From an uncultured Corynebacterium sp. (GTDB lineage: Bacteria > Actinomycetota > Actinomycetes > Mycobacteriales > Mycobacteriaceae): DNA of 64,000 nucleotides. Under the pieces are notes generated by a model. That model had not been told where the DNA came from and made no database searches. It was given only the letters and a program-made list of their open reading frames with translations. This document shows, in pieces, positions 40,893 to 50,162 of this stretch (its first letter is position 1; the number at the start of each line of letters is the position of its first letter). Both the position numbers and the translations under genes were made by a program. Where the stretch lies: positions 1 to 64,000 of the forward strand of contig NZ_CAMQAZ010000007.1 of the NCBI RefSeq assembly GCF_946998835.1, written 5' to 3'.

Positions 40893-41649
40893 AAACAGGT
40901 ATAACGCTGCGCAGGCTGTGCCTTTACGTGAAATCACTACAGCAGTGCTTGTTGATGGTGGCTTTTACCGCAAACGTGCGGCAACACTGTTTGGTCATAA
41001 GAACGCAGAGAATCGTGCTGATGAGCTGGTCAAATACTGCCATCGCCATATACGTGAATCGCGCGCTGGACTGTACCGAATCTTTTACTATGACTGCCCA
41101 CCGTCACAACGGGTTGTTTATCACCCATTGCTCCGGCAACAAGTCAACCTTGGTAAAAGTGAACTTTTTACCTGGACCAATGACTTCTTCGCTGCATTGA
41201 CTAAAAAACGAAAGGTTGCGATTAGAAGAGGAGAGCCTCTTGAAACTCAAGGTGGGTACACCCTAAAAGAGGCTCCGCTCAAGAAGCTTTGCCGTGGCGC
41301 AATCGATGTTTCACAGCTGACCGAAAATGATTTCACCCTTGATATTTCTCAGAAAGGAGTGGACATGCGAATCGGTCTCGACATCGCTTCTCTTGCTGAA
41401 CAACGACATGTAAATCAAATCATCATGATTTCGGGCGACAGCGATTTCGTTCCTGCAGCCAAACATGCCCGCAGATCTGGGATAGATTTCATTCTCGACC
41501 CGATGTGGGCCCCGATTACCGAAAGCCTTAGCGAACACATTGATGGCATTCGCGAGTGCGTAAGCAAACCACCCAAAAACGAAGACGATCCTTTACACGT
41601 TAACTACACCGGAAAACAGGACCCCGAGGACGACGAAGAAGAGCTCTAG
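40885..41649 (+). CDS. NYN-domain (PIN-like) ribonuclease
   Basis: A 254-aa protein with the NYN/LabA-type PIN-like fold. Acidic metal-binding residues sit at the expected places: D24 in VLVDGGFYRKRA, D160 and D166 in KGVDMRIGLDIASLA, and D185/D187 in MISGDSDFVPAAKHA. The C-terminal 35 residues are acidic (DPEDDEEEL). Such proteins are predicted metal-dependent RNases, some tied to RNA processing and some to defence. Codon and base use is more AT-rich than in neighbouring housekeeping genes, which suggests acquisition. No partner gene is next to it: upstream is the dehydrogenase, downstream the convergent VOC gene 3 bp away. Expression is probably set by the leader structure. Confidence 0.85.
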   Translation: MSKNRYNAAQAVPLREITTAVLVDGGFYRKRAATLFGHKNAENRADELVKYCHRHIRESRAGLYRIFYYDCPPSQRVVYHPLLRQQVNLGKSELFTWTNDFFAALTKKRKVAIRRGEPLETQGGYTLKEAPLKKLCRGAIDVSQLTENDFTLDISQKGVDMRIGLDIASLAEQRHVNQIIMISGDSDFVPAAKHARRSGIDFILDPMWAPITESLSEHIDGIRECVSKPPKNEDDPLHVNYTGKQDPEDDEEEL

Positions 41650-41652
41650 CTC

Positions 41653-42534
41653 CTACTGGAACTGGCTGAGGTCAATGCCTTCCAGCGGGTCGGACTCGCG
41701 GATGTCTTCCTCTGGTGGCAGCGGCACCTCACAGAGCACGACAGCCGCACCGCACGGATCCTGCACGGTTGCCAGCGGGCCGAACTCAGTGGCCTGCGGG
41801 GCGACGAGCACAGAGCCACCCAGCTCCTCAGCCTTGGCCACAGCGGTGTCGATGTTCTCCACACCGAGGTAGGCCAGCCAGCCGACGAAGCTCTTATCAG
41901 CCGCATCGGTCTGTGCGGCAACCGAGCTGGCTACCAAACCAGCGAACGGCGCGCCGTCTTCCATCGCGACTGCGAAAGTGCCGTGCTCATTCTTGTTACG
42001 CACTGCGATTTCCCAGCCAAAGAAGTTGCGGTAGAAGTCCGCGACCTGCTCAAAGGTCTCCTCCGGGCCTGCGACCAGCTCGAACCACACCGGGGTGCCT
42101 GGCTCACCCGCTGCGATGAAGGCCTGCTCTCCAGGCTGTTCCAGCAGCCCAATCAGGCCACCGGCGGGGTCGGAAATGACGGCCATCGTGGATCCGTCGA
42201 CAAGCGGGGTCGGTTCCTGGAAGACCTCGGCGCCGAGCTCGCGCGCCTTTTCGACGGCACCTGCGGCGGAGTCAACATGGAAGTTCACACGCCACTGATT
42301 GACGAAAGCGTCCTCAGCGTCCTTATCGGCCTCCAGCAGCACTGACACCGGCATTCCGGACAGCATGGCGATGCGTCGACCAACGGAAGCTTCGCGGGCA
42401 TCCTCATGAATCGGCGCGGTGTTGCGGTAAGCCCATCCGAGAACGCCGCGGTAGAAGCGCTCGGTCTTGCGCGGTGCAGCGGAGAGCAAATCTACGCGCA
42501 GGGGCATGCCAAATTCGGCGGGAAATGCGGGCAT
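41653..42534 (-). CDS. two-domain VOC (glyoxalase/bleomycin-resistance fold) protein
   Basis: A 293-aa protein made of two VOC modules: residues about 8-130 (VDLLSAAPRKTERFYRGVLGW ... DPAGGLIGLLE) and 140-275 (WFELVAGPEETFEQVADFYRNFFGWE ... DPCGAAVVLCE). Each has the betaalphabetabetabeta repeat with DPxG. It resembles the mycobacterial CFP30B/Rv0577 group. Metal ligands are not complete in either module, so the activity is unknown. It follows the S4 gene by 3 bp. Confidence 0.8.
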   Translation of the reverse strand: MPAFPAEFGMPLRVDLLSAAPRKTERFYRGVLGWAYRNTAPIHEDAREASVGRRIAMLSGMPVSVLLEADKDAEDAFVNQWRVNFHVDSAAGAVEKARELGAEVFQEPTPLVDGSTMAVISDPAGGLIGLLEQPGEQAFIAAGEPGTPVWFELVAGPEETFEQVADFYRNFFGWEIAVRNKNEHGTFAVAMEDGAPFAGLVASSVAAQTDAADKSFVGWLAYLGVENIDTAVAKAEELGGSVLVAPQATEFGPLATVQDPCGAAVVLCEVPLPPEEDIRESDPLEGIDLSQFQ

Positions 42535-42537
42535 GAG

Positions 42538-42831
42538 TTACAGGTTCCTCCACTTTTCAGGATCAAAGTCATCATCGGCGGTGGCCTCATCAAAGTAGTC
42601 ATCGTCGACTTCATCGGCAGTGGCCACGCGCGCCGACATACCGGCAACCGAGACAACGTCACCCGGGCGCAGCACCTTGCCACGGCGGGTGTCGACCTCA
42701 CCGTTCACACTGACCTGTCCCTCAGCAATGAGTTCCTTGGCCAGACCGCCCGTTTCCACCAGGTTTGCCAACTTCAGGAATTGCCCAAGACGGATGGACT
42801 CATCTCGGATTGCGACATCGATAGGCTCCAT
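42538..42831 (-). CDS. S4-domain RNA-binding protein
   Basis: A 97-aa protein with a single S4 fold: IRLGQFLKLANLVETGGLAKELIAEGQVSVNGEV and GKVLRPGDVV, as in YbcJ/RlbA-like small S4 proteins that bind structured RNA such as 23S rRNA. An acidic tail of about 25 residues follows. ATG 42831 (MEPIDVAI) was preferred to a GTG 22 codons earlier. Pairs with the VOC gene downstream. Confidence 0.8.
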   Translation of the reverse strand: MEPIDVAIRDESIRLGQFLKLANLVETGGLAKELIAEGQVSVNGEVDTRRGKVLRPGDVVSVAGMSARVATADEVDDDYFDEATADDDFDPEKWRNL

Positions 42832-43022
42832 GCCCTCAAGTGTGTCATACCGAGTGGAAATGGTTGAGTTTTGGTTCCGTTCGGGCGCTTGGAACACCTG
42901 AACTGAATGCTACGGAACAACGCTTCCGCCCCCGCTACTACCCCGCCTCCACTACCCCACAAAAGCCTCTATTTTCATTAAAACCTAGAAGCCCCTGCGC
43001 AGGCGGCGCGGCACGTCTTAAC

Positions 43023-43559
43023 ATGCTTTCCATGCCCTATTCACGGTCTCCGAAGCGTCCCCTCATCGCCAGCGAAGCGCCACCTCGGCCTCCTCTGCGC
43101 CATATTCTCGCCGCTTCGGTCGCCGTGAGTCTGCCGCTGATGACCTTGGCACTTATCTCAAACTCAGTCTCTGACCTGCTGTTTTTACCCCCTATTGGTG
43201 CCGCCATGGCGCTTATCGTCGGTGCCCCGAACCTGCCTCTGGCGCAGCCGAGAAATGTCGTACTTGGGCACCTCATCGGCTGCCTAACCGGCATTGTGGT
43301 CTCGCGCTTTTTGGGCTCCACAATCATCACTGCGGCGATTGCTGCCGGTGTTGCATTCGCGCTGATGCTCATTGCTCGGGCAGCTCACTCCCCGGCCACT
43401 GCCACCGCCATAGTCACCGTACTGTTGCCGCACAGCTCGGAGATTTTCAGCGACGTGCGACTTCTCGGCTTCGTATTCGCGTCCTCAATTATGATTGTGG
43501 TGCTGGGCATCCTTGCCAATCGACTGCGTGGCCTCCGCTATCCCACATATTGGTGGTGA
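43023..43559 (+). CDS. HPP-family integral membrane protein
   Basis: A 178-aa membrane protein with four to five helices and the HPP-like segment LLFLPPIGAAMALIVGAPNLPLAQPRNVVLGH, including the AQPRN motif of the family. Some HPP proteins transport nitrite in plastids and cyanobacteria; the role here is unknown. ATG 43023 or 43032 are both possible starts; neither has a clear ribosome site. Confidence 0.75.
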   Translation: MLSMPYSRSPKRPLIASEAPPRPPLRHILAASVAVSLPLMTLALISNSVSDLLFLPPIGAAMALIVGAPNLPLAQPRNVVLGHLIGCLTGIVVSRFLGSTIITAAIAAGVAFALMLIARAAHSPATATAIVTVLLPHSSEIFSDVRLLGFVFASSIMIVVLGILANRLRGLRYPTYWW

Positions 43560-43585
43560 TGGGTGATGGGCAACTCCACAGTAAA

Positions 43586-45016
43586 TTAAACGCCGCTAAT
43601 TTCGCTCCGCTTTACGACGGCCCTGCGCCGCATACCAATAACAGATGCAGCCAGGTAGATTGCCAACAGCACTGCAAAAACCACAGTTGGAACCCATGTT
43701 TCGCTAAATAGTGTCGCCCACAGGAAAATGACTGAGAGCGCAACTTCAGCAGCAAGCTTTTTGTTTATTGGAAGCTGTAATGCATGTGTTGCCATGATCT
43801 CCAGCACGATAGCCCGGAATGCAACTGCAATTGTCAATGAGAGCACTGTCCACAGTGGACTTTGGACAACACCTGCGGCTATCCACGTCACAATGATCGC
43901 CAGCACCAAAGAGGAAATAGTGGCAGCTGACAGGCTCTTTTCTCTACGTGTTGACTGCAAAATCGGCACTGCCAACAAGCGCGACTTAGCTTCAGTCAGC
44001 AGCATCGGAAAAAGTGCGGCCAGGTAGATTGGCAGACTTTCATAGTCGGGCAACCACCACTTCATAATCCACGCGAGAATTGGGTAGGTTACGAATGCGC
44101 CGAGCATAACAACGCTAATTACATCGCGAGCTCGCAGAAATGCTGCACTCAAATCTCCCTGATACGTGCGAATCGAAGGAAGCAACGCCTGGCTCACGGA
44201 GTTCAGCACGGTCTGGAACATATTGACCAAGGAAAAAGCCAGTGCAATTTGGGCAAATACTGCAATGCCAAAAGCTACGTTTGCTCCCCACCGAGCGATA
44301 CCAGCGACCAGCACCGTTGCGAAGGATGACGCCGCAATGAAAATGCCACCTGCAAATGTCAGCCAAATTTCGGAGCGGGCCTGACGCCACGGAACAGGTG
44401 TGGCAAAAATCAATGACCGTGCGACAAATATGCAGTAGCCGAGCCCTACTATTCGGGCTAGTAGATCCATCGACACGAGCACGATGACATCGGTGACGCC
44501 GACGATAATTAGACCGAACGTAGCCAAGAACAATATGGCTCGTTCAATCAGAAGCGACTTTGCGTACAGCTCCATATGATTGGCTGCTTGATACACAAAG
44601 GTAATGAAGACACGCAGGATATAGAAAACGTTACTCGTTACCGCTAATACAAAAATCAGCAGACGAGTCCTATCGTCCTCTACGGCCACGGCCACTGCTG
44701 CCAACAGTGCCATGGACATCACAATTGTTGGGATCAGGAATCGGAAATGCGAACTGATGAGCGCTGAAGGCATATCTTTGAGCGCTGTCCCGCTGTATCG
44801 CAGGTACAGGCCGTCGCCAATGCCCAGCGACACATAGCCGAGGTATGTCGCATAGAAGAGATACAGCTGCCAGTGACCATAGGATTCGACAGCTAGCAGT
44901 CGCGGAAGACCCAAAACCATCAGGCCGACTAGAGCTGTACCGCCCAGGTTTCCCAGCATCATCCACGAGACGCTGCGCCGAAGCCCAGCCCCTGCGTTTC
45001 CGGAACTCTTTGTCAA
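43586..45016 (-). CDS. wzx: Wzx-type polysaccharide flippase
   Basis: A 476-aa MOP-superfamily membrane protein with about 12 to 14 helices, beginning LRRSVSWMMLGNLGGTALVGLMVLGLPRLL, the usual first helix of polysaccharide flippases. It should turn undecaprenyl- or decaprenyl-linked repeat units to the outer face for Wzy. Start is TTG 45016 with AGGAT just upstream; a later ATG at the WMM segment would cut into the first helix. Last gene of the polysaccharide operon. Confidence 0.85.
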   Translation of the reverse strand: MTKSSGNAGAGLRRSVSWMMLGNLGGTALVGLMVLGLPRLLAVESYGHWQLYLFYATYLGYVSLGIGDGLYLRYSGTALKDMPSALISSHFRFLIPTIVMSMALLAAVAVAVEDDRTRLLIFVLAVTSNVFYILRVFITFVYQAANHMELYAKSLLIERAILFLATFGLIIVGVTDVIVLVSMDLLARIVGLGYCIFVARSLIFATPVPWRQARSEIWLTFAGGIFIAASSFATVLVAGIARWGANVAFGIAVFAQIALAFSLVNMFQTVLNSVSQALLPSIRTYQGDLSAAFLRARDVISVVMLGAFVTYPILAWIMKWWLPDYESLPIYLAALFPMLLTEAKSRLLAVPILQSTRREKSLSAATISSLVLAIIVTWIAAGVVQSPLWTVLSLTIAVAFRAIVLEIMATHALQLPINKKLAAEVALSVIFLWATLFSETWVPTVVFAVLLAIYLAASVIGMRRRAVVKRSEISGV

Positions 45017-45058
45017 TGTGATCCTACTTCTACTAGCTTCTGCGTAGCGTCTCGTTAC

Positions 45059-47293
45059 CTAGCGTCTCGTCAATTTATCCACAAGCGTGGTGACAATCTT
45101 CCGCAAGACCTTTCCGAGGAGGGTCAGCGCGTATGCCACCATCAACTGGATGAGGGATTCACCCAAGGCGGTCAGCTTCATGCTGAGCGAAGATTTCGCG
45201 GCAGGTTCTGCAGCATGAACTGGCTCGTCAATACGAGACGGTTCACTAGTGAGAATCGGTTCCCTTACAAGGACAGGCTCTGCATCACGGAGCTGCTCAG
45301 CCTGACGGTACTCATCTTCGGCAGCCACCAAGGCTGGTTCCTCTATCGCCTCAGGCTCAAGCTCAGGCTCGGGCTCAAGCTCGAGCTCAGGCTCGGGCTC
45401 GGGCTCGTACTCTGGCAATAGCGCCGGTATTGCAGCCGGATTCTCTAGAAGCACCGGTTCAAACTCTTCGGTCGGTTCAGACTCAACCAGGGACTCAGAC
45501 GAATCGACCGTTGGCTCAGGTTCGACCGTCTGTTCCGGAGCCTCTGGCTCCAACACCGGCACAGCAGTATCCAGTTTGCCAGCGGCAACAAGTTCCTCAG
45601 CGCCCTGACGATCCGCAATCTCCACATTCTCGTCCGAAGTGTCCCTGAGTTCCTCAGCGGACGGCTCCACTTCCACAGGGGCCTTGGATTCAGACCACTT
45701 CTTCTGGGCGTAAAGCACAGCCTCCAAGAAAATGACAAGAGCCACTAACCCGACAAGCACTCGAATGTTAAATGAAAGGAATGGTTCGGAGTAGGATGCC
45801 CGCGGAGTCCAGGGAATTCGCTGAACAATTAGTACCGAAATAAGTGACGGCCAAAATGGGCGGGTCAAAGAGCCCTGCAAAACCACAAAGAGAATTCCGT
45901 AAACGAGAGCACCAATTGCAACGCCAAGCATGCCCGCATCTACCCAAAGCTCAACAGGGGCTGACGACCCGAATCCCGCACCGCTAAGGTACGAATCACC
46001 CATGTAGTAATAAGAGAACGTATGCGCAAAAGAGTGCCCATGGAGGGCCTGTTCTGCCGATGACCCCTGTAGATAATCGAATCGGCCGTCGCCGTAGATT
46101 GGCCCTAGAATACGTGACTGGAAGAAAGTGATGAAAGGACCGAACGCATAGCCTCGTCCCTCAGGAATTTGCTCCAAATAGCCCTTTTCAGTCAACAGGA
46201 TTGGGAGATTTCCTGTCACACCCAACTCCACCAGAGCTGCAGGGACTGCATCGCCACCCTGAACCTGGGTACCACGTGCCTCATTTACTCGAGAAATTGA
46301 GTTTATTCCAACTACTGCGAAGACCGCTACAACAGTGGCAAGCCCAGCAGAAACAAATGGATGTTGGCGAATCGCCTTCCAGTTAATCCCACGGGCCAAA
46401 AGGTAAATAACCACCGCAAGCAGCGGCAACATGACAGAATTTCGATTTCCTGTCAGGATTAAAACTGAGCGGGTTAGGAAAAACAGTACGAGCGGGAAAA
46501 AGAGATTTCGCATACGGGGCATTGTTGCCAAAAAGGCGAAGAAAGCGACTAGCGAAAACTCAGCACCATAGCTAAATATCGCTGGAGTAACTTGATTTCG
46601 CACTTGTGCATAGGCAAAGTAGCCATTCGCCCAAACATATGAAATTGCATACCATGCATTAATGAATGCAAATGGTACCGAAACATAAAAAGCATACTTT
46701 ATGGCTTTTTGCGCAACAGGCTGAGCGTATCGGGGTGTTTTAGCAACTTCCTGGGTCGGCAGCTTCTTCGTACGCCAATACGAAGCTCCGTAGAATACAA
46801 CGCAGTAGCTAATAATCAGCACTACGTTAAATATGAAGTAGAGTCCGAAAGAATTAATTACGTGCCCGGGATCTGTGCCGTAGGTTCCAGCTAAACCAAT
46901 TTCCCCACCTTTATGGCCATAGGGAAGGTTTTTTGCGCCGAGAAACTGCACTGCAAAGACACGTCCATAAATAAATATGAAGTATCCCAACTCAAATGCC
47001 AGAAGCACACTGTGCTTGGTGCAGGCCAAAAGGGCCCACAGCATAATGGCAAAGGAGAAGTATATAGACCAATTCGCCATTGCCTCGGGCTGCTGGCTAG
47101 ACCAGTAAAGAGAAATCGCCCCGGCAGCCACCAATGCAAATACGGCAATGAGTATCCGAATTACAGCTACAGTTTTTTCAACCTTCGTCGGCACACCTGC
47201 AGAACCTCGTTCTGATTCCGTGTGCGAGGCAACCTCAGTCGGCGACGAAATAGTATTGGTTGTAAGGCTAGCGCCCAGTTCAGTGCTACTCAT
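45059..47293 (-). CDS. wzy: Wzy-like polysaccharide polymerase with acidic tail
   Basis: A 744-aa protein. Residues 40-530 contain about 11 membrane helices and a large loop with GNRNSVMLPL and ISRVNEARG, resembling O-antigen polymerases of the oligosaccharide-repeat type. Residues about 540-690 are a strikingly acidic, proline-rich tail with EPEPELELEPEPELEPE-type repeats, followed by a helical hydrophobic end (LIQLMVAYALTLLGKVLRKI) that could re-insert in the membrane. The tail is unusual for Wzy and might recruit or regulate other assembly proteins. The start overlaps the upstream fusion gene by 8 bp. Confidence 0.75.
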   Translation of the reverse strand: MSSTELGASLTTNTISSPTEVASHTESERGSAGVPTKVEKTVAVIRILIAVFALVAAGAISLYWSSQQPEAMANWSIYFSFAIMLWALLACTKHSVLLAFELGYFIFIYGRVFAVQFLGAKNLPYGHKGGEIGLAGTYGTDPGHVINSFGLYFIFNVVLIISYCVVFYGASYWRTKKLPTQEVAKTPRYAQPVAQKAIKYAFYVSVPFAFINAWYAISYVWANGYFAYAQVRNQVTPAIFSYGAEFSLVAFFAFLATMPRMRNLFFPLVLFFLTRSVLILTGNRNSVMLPLLAVVIYLLARGINWKAIRQHPFVSAGLATVVAVFAVVGINSISRVNEARGTQVQGGDAVPAALVELGVTGNLPILLTEKGYLEQIPEGRGYAFGPFITFFQSRILGPIYGDGRFDYLQGSSAEQALHGHSFAHTFSYYYMGDSYLSGAGFGSSAPVELWVDAGMLGVAIGALVYGILFVVLQGSLTRPFWPSLISVLIVQRIPWTPRASYSEPFLSFNIRVLVGLVALVIFLEAVLYAQKKWSESKAPVEVEPSAEELRDTSDENVEIADRQGAEELVAAGKLDTAVPVLEPEAPEQTVEPEPTVDSSESLVESEPTEEFEPVLLENPAAIPALLPEYEPEPEPELELEPEPELEPEAIEEPALVAAEDEYRQAEQLRDAEPVLVREPILTSEPSRIDEPVHAAEPAAKSSLSMKLTALGESLIQLMVAYALTLLGKVLRKIVTTLVDKLTRR

Positions 47294-49184
47294 CGTAGAA
47301 ACCCTTCAGCTTCTTCGCAAAGGTCGTGAAATTTTTGGCTGCATTCCAATCCTTTTCCCACGTTTCAAATGCGCCAGCAGACAACCGTGCATAATCATCG
47401 TCACTAGTGAATAAGACGGACTCTACCGCATCGGCAATCTCGGTAACGGACGCGTTCTCAGCAACGAGTCGGCCATTTTCGCCATCATGAACGAGTTCTG
47501 CTGTACCGCCGACATCAGTTGCAATAACCGGAATAGCAGCAGCAATCGATTCCATAATGGACACCGGCACACCTTCAGAACTGGAAAGGTTTATGAAAGC
47601 AGCCACATCATTTCCTCGGTACCAAGAAAGCAAATCCGAGTTTGCAATATAGCCTGCAAAACGCACTGCCCCATGAGGGATATTTAGTGAATCAATCTCA
47701 GCACGAATCTTGTCTTCCATCGTTTTTGGACCGGCACCAAAGTGCACCCATTCAAGGTCGTGTCCTCGATTGGTCAGCTCCTTGACGACTGCCGCAACTA
47801 GCGGGAGGCGCTTTACCTCGTTGAAGGTTGAAACTGAAACCAGTCGCGCCGTATCTGGCAGCTTACGTGGTTCCACTGCATTCGCGGCTACGCCGAGATG
47901 CTCTACTGATACCCGATCTGCGTACTCGGGAAACTCCGCACGAACCACATCTGCGCCTTCTTCGGAGACTGCGTATAACTTGTCGCTGTGTTCGACGATG
48001 AAGCGCCTCTGGGGCAGGTAATTTAGCCTATTCTGCTCGGGTAGCACGTCATACCGGTGAGCACGAGTAATCATGCGAGTAGTGTCAGACCACTGGGCGT
48101 CGACAAGCAAACCTGCAAGGAATGCGGTCACATACATCCGATATGCATAGACCGCCACTTTCTCGGAACCAAGTTCAGCGCGAAGCTTTGGCTCGATCTG
48201 GCTCCAGAGCTGATTCGAACGAGCTGTAAAGTATGCATCAAATGCGAGTGCCGCTGGGTTCCAACGCATATCCTTGAGGGGCGAAAGTTGTCGCTTCAGC
48301 AGCATTTTCGGAAGCCAAGCCAGCGTGTACTTCAGCTTCGCCATCTTCCCGGTCGGGAGAGCCGAAGTAATAACGACTGTATCGGGGCCGGTATCAAATG
48401 AGCGCTTCATGCCCTTTTCGTACATCACGGGCACAATAACAATCTTAGAAAACTGCTGTTGCAGATACGGGAATTCAGACTCCAGGTACTCTTCACCTCG
48501 GTGATAAGGGAAGAAGTTTGTAAACATCACCAACGTCGACTCATCGTGCGAATCTTCTGACGATGACTGCTTGCTGCTGGTTTTAGCTGCTGAGTCTGAA
48601 TTGATGCCCGATCGACGAAGCACCTTATCCACGCTCGAGAGCAAGATTTTAAAGTCATTGAGCAAACTCAAATTTTGTACGTACTCGATGTCAGTTCGGT
48701 ACCGTTGGTCCAAGTTTGCAGAATTTCGGTAGCGGGCCTGCGCTAGACCAGTAACGCCTGGCCGTACGGTGAACTTTTCAAAGTACCACTCCGGATATGT
48801 GTCAACATTTCCAGTTGGCGAAGGCCGCGGCCCGACTAGTGACATGTCACCTTTGAACACGTTCCACAGCTGTGGCAGTTCGTCGATACTGGTGCTGCGG
48901 AGGAACTTTCCAACACGAGTAACACGAGAGTCGTTATCAGAGTTGAAGGTAGAACCATCAGCGTTGCGAATATCCGGAGCATTGACCTTCATCGTCCGGA
49001 ACTTGAGCATGTCGAATTGCTGCATGCCACGCCCCAGTCGCCGCGATCGATAAAAGATAGGACCGCCATCGTCCGCCTTAATCGCAACAGCGACGGGCAC
49101 ACCAACTAGCGCGACCACTGGCAGGGCTAGACCCGATGCCACCAAATCAAATAGGCGCTTTCCGCCGGCAGTCAATTTGCGCAT
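47286..49184 (-). CDS. PglC-like phosphoglycosyltransferase fused to a GT4 glycosyltransferase
   Basis: A 632-aa bifunctional enzyme. Residues 1-190 are a monotopic phosphoglycosyltransferase: re-entrant helix KRLFDLVASGLALPVVALVG, KFRTM (61-65), the Asp101-Glu102 pair in SIDELPQ and SLVGPRP (115-121). It would load a sugar-1-phosphate onto polyprenyl phosphate and start the repeat unit. A Ser-rich linker (200-215) joins a GT-B fold GT4 transferase (218-632) with the donor-site ExxxxxxxE in SSEGVPVSIMES and ATDVGGTAEL. Fusion would add the second sugar directly. It lacks the extra N-terminal membrane domain of WbaP/WcaJ enzymes. Follows the epimerase gene by 36 bp. Confidence 0.88.
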   Translation of the reverse strand: MRKLTAGGKRLFDLVASGLALPVVALVGVPVAVAIKADDGGPIFYRSRRLGRGMQQFDMLKFRTMKVNAPDIRNADGSTFNSDNDSRVTRVGKFLRSTSIDELPQLWNVFKGDMSLVGPRPSPTGNVDTYPEWYFEKFTVRPGVTGLAQARYRNSANLDQRYRTDIEYVQNLSLLNDFKILLSSVDKVLRRSGINSDSAAKTSSKQSSSEDSHDESTLVMFTNFFPYHRGEEYLESEFPYLQQQFSKIVIVPVMYEKGMKRSFDTGPDTVVITSALPTGKMAKLKYTLAWLPKMLLKRQLSPLKDMRWNPAALAFDAYFTARSNQLWSQIEPKLRAELGSEKVAVYAYRMYVTAFLAGLLVDAQWSDTTRMITRAHRYDVLPEQNRLNYLPQRRFIVEHSDKLYAVSEEGADVVRAEFPEYADRVSVEHLGVAANAVEPRKLPDTARLVSVSTFNEVKRLPLVAAVVKELTNRGHDLEWVHFGAGPKTMEDKIRAEIDSLNIPHGAVRFAGYIANSDLLSWYRGNDVAAFINLSSSEGVPVSIMESIAAAIPVIATDVGGTAELVHDGENGRLVAENASVTEIADAVESVLFTSDDDYARLSAGAFETWEKDWNAAKNFTTFAKKLKGFYDE

Positions 49185-49220
49185 GAAGATTCCTTTGTCT
49201 GATAGAAGATTGGATTTAAC

Positions 49221-50129
49221 TCAACTGTTGGATAAGTTCGAGGCCGCGAGAAGTCGATTCCGAATATCGGTGACACCCGAAACAAAGTCATATGCCGGTT
49301 GATACTTCAGTACCTCTACTGCCCGTGTGAGATCCATAAGACTTGGAATTGAGGTGTCAGCCCATTCATCGACGATCGTGGGCTCAGGGATATTAAATAC
49401 CTCGCTGACAATCTGCGCGATTTCGAAATTTGAAACCGCCGCACCGGAACCAATATTAAAAGAACCTTCGACGTTATCCATCGGCTGATTCTCATCGCCC
49501 AATGCCAGCGCAATCGCCTCTGCTGCATCAGCTACGTACGTCATATCACGACGTTTCTCACTTGGGGGGCAAACCTTTAGCGGTTTCCCCTCCGCAGCTG
49601 TTTTAAGAAAAGTATTAATCATGTGAGGCGTATTTTCGAAAGCACCGTAGAGGTGGCCAAAACGCAGGGAAACGACCCTCGTCTTGCCTTCTCGCGCATG
49701 AATAGAGCCCAGTTGTTCAATCGCAAGTTTCGCAATGCCATACGAATTGCGTGGCGTACCCGTATGATCTTCACTCCATGGGAGTGTCAATGCCGGGTCA
49801 TATACTGAAATAGATGATGCGAGTACGCAGGTCTGGACACCAGCTGCTTCGCAGCCACGAATAATGTTGTCGGCTGTCGTTATGTCGGCAACAAAATTCT
49901 CAATTGGTTCCTGGCCGCCCCGGCGAGCTGCAAGGTGCACAACCGCGTCCACGTCTGCGAGCAGGCCGTTGAAGCTATCAGAGCCATACACCGCAGGGAC
50001 TACGCGGCAGCCAGCAACTTCGCCACTGTATGAACGAGACACCCCAAGAACCTGGTGCCCGCGAGATGTCAACACTGCTGCGGCTTCGGCACCTAGGAGG
50101 CCGGTAATTCCCGTGATTAAGACTCGCAT
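49221..50129 (-). CDS. NAD-dependent nucleotide-sugar epimerase/dehydratase
   Basis: A 302-aa extended SDR protein with N-terminal GITGLLGAE (Gly-rich NAD loop) and the active-site YGIAKLAIE preceded by the SSISVYDP strand. Substrate is a nucleotide sugar, not identifiable from motifs; 4-epimerase or 4-reductase are both possible. ATG 50129. Part of the polysaccharide operon. Confidence 0.85.
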   Translation of the reverse strand: MRVLITGITGLLGAEAAAVLTSRGHQVLGVSRSYSGEVAGCRVVPAVYGSDSFNGLLADVDAVVHLAARRGGQEPIENFVADITTADNIIRGCEAAGVQTCVLASSISVYDPALTLPWSEDHTGTPRNSYGIAKLAIEQLGSIHAREGKTRVVSLRFGHLYGAFENTPHMINTFLKTAAEGKPLKVCPPSEKRRDMTYVADAAEAIALALGDENQPMDNVEGSFNIGSGAAVSNFEIAQIVSEVFNIPEPTIVDEWADTSIPSLMDLTRAVEVLKYQPAYDFVSGVTDIRNRLLAASNLSNS

Positions 50130-50162
50130 CGTGTGTTCCTGCCTGCCAGTTTCTTGCCCTGA

